From Mytilus californianus (lineage: Eukaryota; Mollusca; Bivalvia; Mytilida; Mytilidae), in the NCBI RefSeq assembly GCF_021869535.1, contig NW_026262690.1, forward strand, positions 67,387,995-67,451,994: a stretch of 64,000 nucleotides of DNA, given 5' to 3'. Under the pieces are notes generated by a model. That model was given only the letters and a program-made list of their open reading frames with translations, had not been told where the DNA came from and made no database searches. Within the stretch, counting starts at the first letter, position 1; the number at the start of each line of letters is the position of its first letter. This document shows, one piece after another, positions 34,926 through 46,100 of the stretch. A program made the translations under genes and the position numbers.

Positions 34926-36117
34926 GTATTAACAACCTTTCTTAGTTCTTGTTTTTACAAATTAAAAGATGAAAATCATTAATTCCACATTAAAAATTCA
35001 ATCTTTTCTTTCAGTCAGAACTTGCTGGATTAACTTTGTAGTTTTAACAGGTGAATGTTGACTGTAGCATGAGCTTTGCCATATATGTAGCTTCAAGGCT
35101 GTTTATGCAGTTTGCATGGATGCTTTATGATTATAGGTATAATTTTAACATACACCAAGTAGAGAGGAATATTCTTCAAAAACTATGACTGTTCAAACAG
35201 TCCGGGATCTTTTCAATAGTAGTCAGTGACTCTCTAAGTATTGCCTGTTTATGGTTTCATTTTGTTTTGGAGTCAGATCTATGGTTGTTTGTTGAATTCT
35301 TTCATAGAGATTAATAGCTTGCCATATGATTCATTTTTTATGCCCCTGCTGAGAGTTGACACTGGCATATTATACATAGTTGGTTTATAGATGAGAACTT
35401 GTGTTGTTTAAGCCTCCAACAATCATTTGAAGTAATGACTACTTAACACAAATTATTGCCTCTCCGGTGTTTATATGCCATTTGATAAAGTGGAAGATAT
35501 CCTTTTTATACGACCGCCCGCAAACATTTGTTTGCGTCGTATAATGATATGATGTCGTCAGCGTTGTCCGACACATTTGGTTTCCGGACAATCACTTTAA
35601 ATAAATTTAAGGTAAATGGATCCCTAAGAAATTTTACCAGAAGGTCCAATACCACAAAAGGAAGGTTGGGATTGATTTTTGAGGTTATGGTACCAACAGT
35701 TTAGGAATAAGGGGCCAAAAAGGGGCCAAAAACAAGCATTTTTGTAGTTTCCAAACAATAACTTGTGTGTAAGTGTATGGATCTCTCTGAAATTGTATCA
35801 CAAGGTTCCATATTACAAAGGGAAGGCTGGGATTGAGTTTGGGGGTAATTGCCCCAAACGTTCAGGAATTAGGGGCAAAAAAGGGGTCAAAAACAAGCAT
35901 TTTTCTAGTTTCCAGACAATAACTTGTGTTTAAGTGTATGGATCTCTCACAAAATTGTACTACAAGGTTCCTTAAAACAAAGGGAAGGCTGGGATTGAGT
36001 TTTGGGGTAATTACTTCAAATGGGGGGGGGTTCAAAAAATTTGGGGGGATTTATTTTTTTCCGATTTTTTTGGGGGTTCATATTTTTTTTCTTGAAAATT
36101 TTTGAAATTTCAAATAA

Positions 36118-36245
36118 TTGCACAGTATTGCTCAATAGCAAGAAATCTTCAATTGCACAGTATTGCACAATAGCACAGTATTGGGCAATAGTAAGAAATC
36201 TTCAATTGCACAGTATTGCGCAATAGCAGTAAATCTTCAATTGAA
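36118..36245 (+). repeat. Minisatellite of TATTGCGCAATA units (copy 2)
   Basis: Repeats of GCACAGTATTGCGCAATAGC alternate with AAGAAATCTTCAATT. The core TATTGCGCAATA is itself a perfect 12-base palindrome in intact units. Confidence 0.85.
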
Positions 36246-36551
36246 AATAAATACAGATCTTTTAACCAATTTAAATGGGATTAATTTAAAGTCTTTAATT
36301 TTTGGGGGTTCTAACCTTGTATTACTTTTTTTGATATTGGGCCCCATTTTTAAATTGGTCTACATTGAGGTAAAAAAATTAAACTTTGTGTGATTTCATC
36401 AAAAACTGAATTAATGCGGCTGTATGATATGCTGAATCTTATTGCGCATTTAGATTTTTTAATTTAGGCCCTGTTTTCAAATTAGTCCAATTTTATTTAG
36501 GTTGAAGGGTCCAAAATTAAACTTTGTTTGATTTCAACTAAAATTACATTT

Positions 36552-37203
36552 AAAGTTTGCCTCAACCAAATGTTATGAAACTTATACACAATGCTTATTA
36601 CCACCAAATACGGATCAAGTTTGAATTTTGGTAGCATCACTCTAACCGTTTTAGAGTTATGCCCCTTTATAAATGGAAAAATTGCAAAATATATAGTTTC
36701 CGTTCTCTTACTTAAGTTTGCCTCAACCAAATATAATGAAACTTATACACAATGCTTATTACCACAAAATACAGATCAAGATTGAATTTTGGTAGCGTCA
36801 GTTTAACCGTTCTAGAGTTATGCCCCTTCATAAATGGAAAAATTGCAAAATTTTTAGTTTCCTTTCTCTAACTTAAGTTTGCCTCAACCAAATGTTATGA
36901 AACTTAAACACAATGCTTTTTACCACAAAACACAGATCAAGTTGAATTTTGGTAGCATCACTTTAATCATTATCGAGTTATGTCCCTTTATAAATCGTAA
37001 AATTGCTAAATTTTTAGTTTCCGTTCTGTAACTTAAGTTTACCCCAACTAAACATTATGAAACCTATACATAATACTTATTACCTTAAAACTCAAATCAA
37101 GTACAAATTTGGATAGCGTCACTTTTATCGTTCTTGAGTTATGTCCCTTTATAATGTTGTATGCAAGCGGGGTCATCATCTGTGTCCATGGGGACACATT
37201 CTC
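36552..37203 (+). repeat. TGCCCC-family monomers nested in copy 2 (5' end missing)
   Basis: About four monomers of 160 bp start at TTTGCCTCAACCAAATG (36552, 36713, about 36874, about 37033). The 3' end is GCAAGCGGGGTCATCATCTG followed by the hairpin TGTCCATGGGGACA. The usual 5' ATGCCCCCGC end is absent. Confidence 0.75.
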
Positions 37204-38239
37204 CATTAATTTTTTTTTATATGCTGAATCTAACCATGTTGTTAGATTTAGATATCAGACCAAATTCTAGGTAAGTTAAATGTCCTATTTCAAAATTTTA
37301 AGATCTTTGACCACATTTATTTTGTGTCAGAAACCTATATTATGTCAAAAATTTGATCACAATCCAAATTCAGACAGTATCAAGCTTGAATATTGTGTCC
37401 AAACTTGCCCCAACTGTTCAGGGTTCGACCTCTGCGGTCGTATCAGTCTGCGCTTAGTGAAGCATTTTATGTTGTTGGTTATACACAGTTACTTGAATAA
37501 CCCTCTGCCAAATCTTTTGAAGTTAATTTGCGATGTGATAATGAACCACAGCTCACTACACAAAGATCCAGTTGAGTTTTGGCTACTTTTTTGGCACCTA
37601 TATAGTCCATTTGCATATATTCAGTAATTGAACTAGAGATCCATTCGTAGTTGTTTTCTTTGGAGGATTGTTCATTTTCATTGACAATGAAGAGCTAGCA
37701 GAATGAGCAAATTTTTAATTGGGTAATGTTTGTTATATTTAATTACGTTTTTTACAATTCGTTTTTTTTTTTAAAACAAAATCTTTTGATATCAAAAGTT
37801 ATTTTTCAATGAAAATTAAAACACTTATATATCACTTTCAACTTACCAATGTATTATGCTATACATGTGCAGAAGGTAATTTTGTCCTGGATAAGAACCA
37901 GTCTACTAATTGTGTTAAAAGTGTGTAATAACAGAATCAAATAGTTAAATTGGCAAATAGACTATTTAAAAATTAAAATGTATTGTAAACCTAACAAATT
38001 GTTCATGAGACATTATTAGAATGCAGATTTTAGTATTCATAGTTTAGAATTTTGTCTTGCATATTTGCATTGCATCAAGGTTTCATATATTGAATTTAGT
38101 GCAAAACTGCACACAAACTGCTGAAATATCCACATTTTGAGATCTTTGCATTGCTATTAAGATACGAACAAAGGGTTTACCCAAAAAGATATTTGGCTAC
38201 AAAATGTATATAATGGAGGTGCTTAAACGTCTATAAAAA

Positions 38240-38690
38240 ATTTTTTGTGATAAAGCCTTTGCGTATCACTGTTAGGTCCATAAATGGCTAATTTGGATTA
38301 AATCATATCTGTAACTACTTGGTCAATTAGAACTAAACTCATTCTTATGGTAATAAGTTTAAAAGATGTGTCTCAGACATGATCCAACTGGTCAACCAAC
38401 ATGGCCCCTATGCTACAAATAGAACAATGGGTAAAATGCATGATAGATAGAGAAAATGTGACAAGAGTAAAATAGTTATACAGTGAAGATCGACCTACTA
38501 CTGATTTATGTCAAATATATAGGAGTTTTGGCCCTGTAGGCATTTTTTACTATTTTTTTTTTAGCTTTTTCCAGTTATCTTAAAATCTTAAATAGATAGA
38601 CAGAAACTTTATGAAGCAAAAATGATCAGTAAAATTATATATTAAAGATATACAAATAAGCAAACCTGTCAGAATTATCAGTCCAGTCTC
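38240..38690 (+). repeat. Diverged AGCTCACCTGG-family relative
   Basis: Contains GACATGATCCAACTGGTCAA, ACATGGCCCCTATGCTA and GGGTAAAATGCA, similar in order to the interior of 12437-13749. The end motifs are not clear. Confidence 0.4.
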
Positions 38691-38718
38691 CTTAATCTCT
38701 TAATCTAAATTCTTTATT

Positions 38719-39276
38719 AATCCCCTACAGGGGACTTTAGGTTTGCACTCTGTCTGTCTGTCTGTCCATCCGTCAGTTCGCAAATCAGTTTTCCACACTT
38801 TTTTTCTTCGTGCTTGAAGATATTGATTTGATATATGGTGTATTGTTTAATCATGACAAGTTACAGACCAAGTTCGAATTTTGTTTTGGTCTGATGATTT
38901 TGTGCAGAGTTATGGTCCTTGAACTTAGAAAATTCATTCAAATAATCAGTTTTCCGCACTTTTTTGTCACGCTTAAAGATTTTGATTTGATGATTGGTAC
39001 ATAGTTTTATCATGACAAGTTACAGATCAAGTTCAAATTGTGTTCCGGTCTAATGATTTTGTACAGAGTTATGGTCCTTGGACTTAGAAAATTCACTCAA
39101 ATAATCAATTTTCCTCACTTTTTTTCGTAATGCTTGAAGATAATGATTTGATAATTGGTATATAGTTTACACCATGACAAGTTATAGATCAAGTTAGCAT
39201 TTTGTTTTAGTACAATGAATTTATAACCGGTAGGGGACTATGTATTGCCAGGCAATACTCACAGAATGCTTGTTTT
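38719..39276 (+). mobile_element. AGTCCCCTAC-family tandem-repeat element, copy 1
   Basis: The 5' foldback TCCCCTACAGGGGACTTTAG is followed by (GTCT)n/(GTCC)n. Monomers of about 159 bp follow (GAGTTATGGTCCTTG at 38907 and 39066). The inverted end is CCGGTAGGGGACT, then a hairpin GTATTGCCAGGCAATAC and CAGAATGCTTGTTTT. It lies 0.5 kb upstream of gene B exon 1. Confidence 0.78.
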
Positions 39277-39824
39277 CTATAGACTCTTGGTTTTCGATTG
39301 CACTATTGTTTTGTTCCTACCTTCTTTTTATACCAATGTGATCTTATAATAAAAAAAATATTGGTGATTCAACAGAATGAACTTAGTACATAAATCTCAT
39401 TAGCAAATATTAACAGTGTAATCAGCGACAAGCAGACACTATGGTAAGGAAATTTAATTTAAAGATACTTTGACTTCCTAACCACATAGAATTGTGTAAG
39501 CAAGTAATTTGTTTAAACCAGGGTCTTCATGTGAAACAACATTATTATGACAAATTTTAATTGAGTTAAAAACTCAGTTGATGGGTATAGCTAGAAAAAA
39601 AGTGATTTGACTGGTTTTATTTCAACTCTCTGTTAACATGTTTTAATGTATAGTTTTGTCCTTAAATAGTATTGAAAATATTTGTCCATTTAAGTGCTTT
39701 TGGCTTGCATAAGCAGTGATTTTTTTTTCTTCTTTTAAGAGTTTTCTATCTTGTTATGAATACTATTTTCCAAATCAAATTTGGTTTTATGTATATTAAA
39801 CACCAATTGTATTTTTATTTTCAG

Positions 39825-40152
39825 TAAAAGAATGGCAGATAATACTTCCAGATACTTCATATCTCATAGCAATAAATTTGAAGACCGTCATCTTGTAAAT
39901 GAGGTAGTTATTCCAAAACTGAAAAAAAAAGGTATTATTATTTATGAACAGGATGAATTACAACCAGGAACACATGTCTTACCAGCCATTACAAGCTTGG
40001 TAGATAAAGCAGACAAAACATTGCTGTTTATCTCAGAAAATTCCTTAGGCAGTTCATGGTGTTCATTTGAGCTGCTGATTAGTTTGGAGAAATCTCAGAG
40101 GACCAACAGACTTGCAGTTGTTTTGTTACTACATAAAATAGAAGAGTCACAG
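39825..40152 (+). CDS. Gene B exon 1: TIR1 N-terminal part (coding from 39832)
   Basis: The acceptor TTTTATTTTCAG ends at 39824 and is followed by an in-frame TAA, so the first ATG (39832) is the only start available. YFISHSNKFEDRH and EQDELQPG match gene A. SSWCSFEL carries E80 (codon 40069-40071). The exon ends phase 0 at CACAG|GTATAT. As in gene A, a non-coding 5' exon must precede it. Confidence 0.92.
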
Positions 40153-43100
40153 GTATATAATATTGTATTTATAATTTCTAGCTCTTTTTAGTTTTACCAC
40201 AGTTTCTTTTGATAAAAACACAAAAACAAAAATATAGCTGGCTTTGTATATTCAAGTTTCTTATTGCGAGGACTTTTCTAAAAAAAAAAATTGAGCAAAA
40301 ATTGACAGAATGTTCCTTTGATGGTCTTTGATATTGTTACTTTGCTGCCTGTCTAAATCAGAAATTCAAAGTCGCCTCCAGCAGATTGCAAAAAATTTCA
40401 TTGCAACACATTTAGAAATATAATTTGGATTTTACTTTACAATGACAGATGAATTGAAATGATATAAAACAGTACAGAAATGATCTTTAGAGGGTACTTA
40501 CTAATGTTATATCTTTGTTCCTGATGACCCAATATAGCTTAAAAGGGCAAAATTTTAAGATTGTCTGCTAGCTAAAGAAGTAGGAAACCTGTTCATATCA
40601 AACGTGCTAGATATATTTCTTTGAATGTCCTTTACTAGTGTTGTAACTTGCTTCCATTTCTACGTGTTATTTGCTTGGTTCTGATGGAAAGCCCAATGGG
40701 TCTTAACTTGTCTAAAAAGGGTCAGATTCGTCCAAAGTTTAACCAATGAAACCAAATTTGACAGATATATTTATTTGAAGGTGCCAATTTGATATTTTAA
40801 ACTACCTGAGAATGAATCACTTTCTGCTTGTTCTCATACAGTCATGTCTTGGCCGTATATTTTTGTTGTTTGTTTCTGGTCAATTTCTTGCAACTTGCAA
40901 GTTGTAAAATAGTGATCAGTAATGAATAAATCTGTTACAGGGATTGTCATCCGTCTGACAATCGTGTCACCTTGATCTCTATTTTGTAAGATAAGATCTA
41001 CAAATAAATCAAAATGGCTAAAATGGTTGGTCATATCCTTATTGGAGTTACCCCATAAATGATGTTTTTTACAATTTTGTTTTTGTTTTTCCTTGTAATC
41101 TTGAAAACTTTAATAGATAAAGAGAAACTTTAAGTGAAATAAATGGAAAATGTGTCCATGGGACACAGATGATGACTCAATCTGCTTACATATAACGTTA
41201 TAAAGAGACATATCTGAAGAATGGTAAAAGTTACGCCACCCAAATTCTAACTTGATCTGAGTTTTGTGGTAATAAGCATTGTGTATAATTTTCATAACAT
41301 TTGGTTGAGGCAAACTTAAGTTCGAGAATGAAAACCATTTTCGGGACGTAGGGACGGAAGTACAAACGGACAAGGGTAACACTTAATGTCCCCTCCGGTG
41401 CGGCGTGGGCATAAAAATGATCATCAAAACTGTGAAGATCTACCAATTTTTCAGCATGGCTGAAATCATCTGTAGACTTCTATAGGAGTTATTACCCTCA
41501 AATAAAAAAAATTACCAATTTTGGGGTTTATGCCAAGATAATGTATATGATAACAGAAAAAAATTGAAAATTGTAATATAAAAAAAAAGTAAACAGCAAA
41601 AATGAACAAGACACAAGATCTACAAATGAGTCAACATTGCAGAAATTTTCAGTTGACTCCTTGTAGGAGTTATTGCACTTAAATGATGATTTTTTTTTTA
41701 CCCTTTTTATGTGTTTGGCAAAAACTATAGAAGATAAAGCGAAACTGTAAACAGCAAAAATGATGAGCAACAAGACAAGACCTACAAATAGGTCAACAAA
41801 GTTATTGCCCTTGAATGACAATTTTTACCCATTTTTGTATTTTTGGACCAAAAAAAAATAAAAACTATAGTAAGTATAGGGAAACTGAAAGCAGAAACAA
41901 GTTACCAGTATAAAGTTACAAGTATAAATACAAGATCAACAAAAAAAAGATCTTAGTCATGAACTATATTATAGTCTTTAATGTTGAAGAGTGGTCATTG
42001 TTGAAAATGCCCCTAAATCCAGGTGAGCAGTTAGTCTAGTTAGATACATTTCTTTAGTTTTAGTGACTCACTGAAACCTTGAATATAAATTCCTTCTAAG
42101 AATAAATACTTTCAAAGTAAGTTTAAAAGCATATTTTCAAATTTTGGAAAGTGAAGAAAAATAATTATACACATTTTTATCTCACCTGGCCTTAAACCCA
42201 ACGTGAGCTATAGCCATCACTTGTTGTCTGAAACTACTTTTAACCAAACTTGGCAGTAATAATGTAAGGAAAGTTCTCTACAAACAATCCTCATTTTGTT
42301 CTGAACAGTAAATTACATTTCTTAACTAAATTATTTTTAGCTTCCACATATTGCAGTTCTTCAAGAAGCTCGTAAAATACACTTTGATGAACAGAATGAT
42401 GAATGGGTGAGAGAAGTAGTTGAGGGATTAAGAGGTTTGTGCATTACATTGACTTTAATTCAATAGGGAATTTGTGATAATCGGTTTAGGAGATAAGGAT
42501 CATCTGCTTGCAATATAATTTTCTTCTATAAATTTCTGTGTGATGTCAAGTAATATGTCTGACCTGCAACCTTTTTTTCGGGGGAAGCAAGACATTAGTG
42601 TTATTATTTGTCACTAGTCATTAAACCTAGACTTTAGTTTTTCTGATAAGCTCAAAAGTCAATTTAATTTTTTTTATGTTAAGGCCTTTGTCATGAACCA
42701 GTTGATGTCTCTCGATAAGTTGCATAGATATTGCATTCTACTGTCTTCCCTAGACAAAAATTTATATTTCATTTGGAAAGTTCTGATATCTGTGTTCAAA
42801 TCAAGACAGGAAAATGTCCAGTTTACTGTATTTTAGGGCATCAGAAAGATTTATGGGGAGATACATGACTTTCAGATTAAAAAGAAATATATTTTTTTCT
42901 GACAAAGCATAATCTTAGCTCTCCTTACTATACAAATTTCTTTCTAAAGAATTTAAACAGGTTCAAAACTTTCAATATTAAAATCCATTCTTCTTGCAAA
43001 TACATGTACTGTAAAAGTTATCGATTTCATATCACATAAAATCAGGATAAGTTCTGATTTCAGAAAAGGAGGTCCGGAATTTATTATTGGAATGATGTTG

Positions 43101-46100
43101 TGTTTAGTTCATATGACATTCTTTCTTCTCTTCTGGCCACACAATATTAGAACATGACAGATAAAGTAAAGAGTTTTCTATCATTTAGTGTCTAGATTTG
43201 TAAGTGAGTGATGAAAAAATTTCCAAACTAATAACCCATAGATCATTTTAATACTTTTTTGGTTTCCAAATAAGCAAATGTAGGTTAATTAGAATCTGAA
43301 AACTGTACATGTATGCAGATACAAAAATAAACAAGGATACTCCAGTAGTACCCCCTAAGCTTTCTTCAGGTGAACTAATACAGTTGAATATTACTGATGA
43401 GCTAATTGCATAGGAATTTCATTTTTTTAAAAGATGTTGGTTATAAAAACTGAAAAGAGCATAGGGGAGTTTTTTCGTATCATTTCTTCTTTGATTATTA
43501 GACAGCTTTTCTTGATTTTTCCTTGCAGAAACAAAGACAATTGGTGACATCATGCCTGCTGGAAATGTTGCTCATGGATTAGTCTGGTCCCATTATGCAG
43601 GACTTCTACAGTATGTCTTGCCTGGTAAGACTAAAAATAAAAATATTTATTATGAGCTAGTGCCAAAGACTTTCTCAAAGAAATCTTGGTGGTTTTGCAT
43701 TTTTTTCAGGAATAAAGGAAAATGGAAGAATGTAATACCTGCTCCAAATGAGACAGGTATACTGTTTTACCCCTGTCGATCTGTCTGTGTTCCCCATTAA
43801 CCCCTAAAATATCCATCACATTTTTCTCAGGAACTACAAATCAGAGCTTCCTGAAATTTGGTATTTGGCTTTATATGAGCATGCTATACTGTTTGATTTG
43901 TTTTCACCTTCTTTGCCCATCCACTTCTTGTTAACCAAATACTTCTATATAACTATAAATTCAGAAATTATTGCGTGCGTTTATTATTGTGATTTTTATA
44001 CGACCGCAAAAAATTTGCATTCGTTTAATGCTATCATGTCATCGTCGTCCGAAGACACATTTGGTTTCTGGACAGTAACCCCCTTTTTCAAAATCCTGGA
44101 TTTGCACCTGAAATCTTCTGTTTACTGCATACTTGAATATTTTTTGGGCATGTATGAAATTTTCCTCGCATTTTTATCAGGAACTACAAACAAATCAAAG
44201 CACCCTGAAATTTTGTATCCAGTTTCAATTGAACTTTAAACTATTTAGATAAACCTTATTTATGTAATGTTAAGGAGATTCTTTTATCATATTCATCTTT
44301 AAAACTAGCCATAAAAAAGAAGATGTGGTATGATTGCCAATGAGACAACTCTTCACAAGAGACCAAATGACACAGAAATTAACATCTATAGGTCACCGTA
44401 CGGCCTTCAACAATGAGCAAAGCCCATACCGCATAGTCAGCTATAAAAGGCCCCGAAATGACAAATGTAAAACAATTCAAACGAGAAAACTAATGGCCTA
44501 ATTTATGTACAAAAAAAATGAACGAAAAACAAATATGAAACATATCAACAAACGACAACCACTGAATTACAGGTTCCTGACTTGGGACAGGCACATACAT
44601 ACAGAATGTTGCGGGGTTAAACATGTTAGCGGGATCCCAACCCTCCCCTAACCTGGGATAGTGGTGTAATGGTACAACATAAGAACGAACTATAAAAATC
44701 AGTTGAAAAAGGCTTAACTCATCAGATAGATACAAATAGAAATACATCTAACAAAAACACAGAGTGGACGTGGCTGGGTACTTGTACATCCCAATAACAA
44801 AAAGACACTAAGTACAGATCTGAGAGTACTCGCAGTTACTGACAGCTAGTTCAAAGCCAATAACAACTAATAAAAAACATCATGCATCTAAGACTAAATT
44901 ATCAATCATTACACATCCAACATCCAATGGATTTAGTGTAAAGACGTCATAAACAATCAGAGAAAAACATGACCTTGTGCAATGCCAAGATACAGGTACA
45001 GACAGATTGTAGATCCATGAATGTGCATATGTATATAACAATAATATTTAGTTTGCTTTTAATTTACTGATAACAAACTCAATATTAATACCAATAAAAA
45101 CAATATTCAAAGATCTAATTACAGTGTTGAATTGGTAACCTTTTAGAATAAGTTTATTTAAAGGATCGATAAGTTTACCAGGATCTTTTCTAAATTTCCG
45201 GGCACGGTAAACAACATCTCAGTAAAAATGAGGATGTGCTATCCCTTTTGAAATAAGTTTTCTACAAGTACAACCAAACTTCAAAACCAAATCTTTATAT
45301 CTATGGAAGAATTTAGTAAAGGTTTAAAGTAATTTGTGGTAACGAAATCCCTGACAATAATAATTTACCAGTAATACATAGATTACGTTCATTAAAATCC
45401 AAAATGTCAAAACAGACATGGGCATAGCGAACGAGTTGTGATATATAAACACCGTAAGATGGTGCCGAAGGAACATCACCATCCAAAAAGGGAAAATTAA
45501 CAATAGGGAACGAAAAATCGTCCCTTTTGTCGTAAATCTAAGTGTTGAGTTTCCCGTGTAAAACTGAAATATCTAAATCTAGGAAAGGACAGTTATTACC
45601 GTTTACATTTGATTTATTTAAAGTAAGTTCCTTTGGGTAAATTTCGGCTGTATATTTAGAAAATTCTTGATTATTTAACGAAAAAATATCATCAAGATAA
45701 CGGTAAGTGTTGTTGAATTTATCAATTAAATGCAATTTAGACAGGTCTTTACTGAGTTCGGTCATAAACTGTGATTCATAACAGTACAAAAACAAGTCTA
45801 CTATTAAAGGGGCTGAATTAGTGCCCATAGGAATACCTACAACCTGTCGATAAACTTTGTTGCCGAAACGTACATAAATATTATCAAGGAGAAAATTAAC
45901 AGCTTCAATCATCTCATCACAACTCCAGTAAGTATATCTAGCATATATTCCTTTCTCATTAGAGAAGAAGGCTTTAAATGAGTTGCTGCAGATATATTTG
46001 CATTCAGATTTACCGAACGACCATTTAATTAAATAGGGAAACTTTTCTTTGATAAGATGTCAATTTAACATTTCAGAAATTTTCTTTATATTCTATAATT

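Larger units (their letters stand above)
35507..37469 (+). mobile_element. TATACGACCGC-family element, copy 2 (with nested TGCCCC element)
   Basis: The 5' TATACGACCGCCCGCAAACA is followed by about three ~165-bp monomers and a G-run/T-run spacer. Next come a TATTGCGCAATA array (36118-36245), units with TTAAACTTTGTTTGATTTCA and a run of TGCCCC-family monomers (36552-37203). The common 3' module has CTCTGCGGTCGTATCAG and ends AGCATTTTA. It is intergenic, 2.4 kb before gene B exon 1. Confidence 0.78.

Noticed and set aside
43552..43800. Open frame running from gene B exon 3 into intron 3
   Set aside because: Only the first part is coding. A good donor (CCTG|GTAAGA) at 43625 and perfect correspondence to gene A exon 3 show that the extension is intronic read-through.
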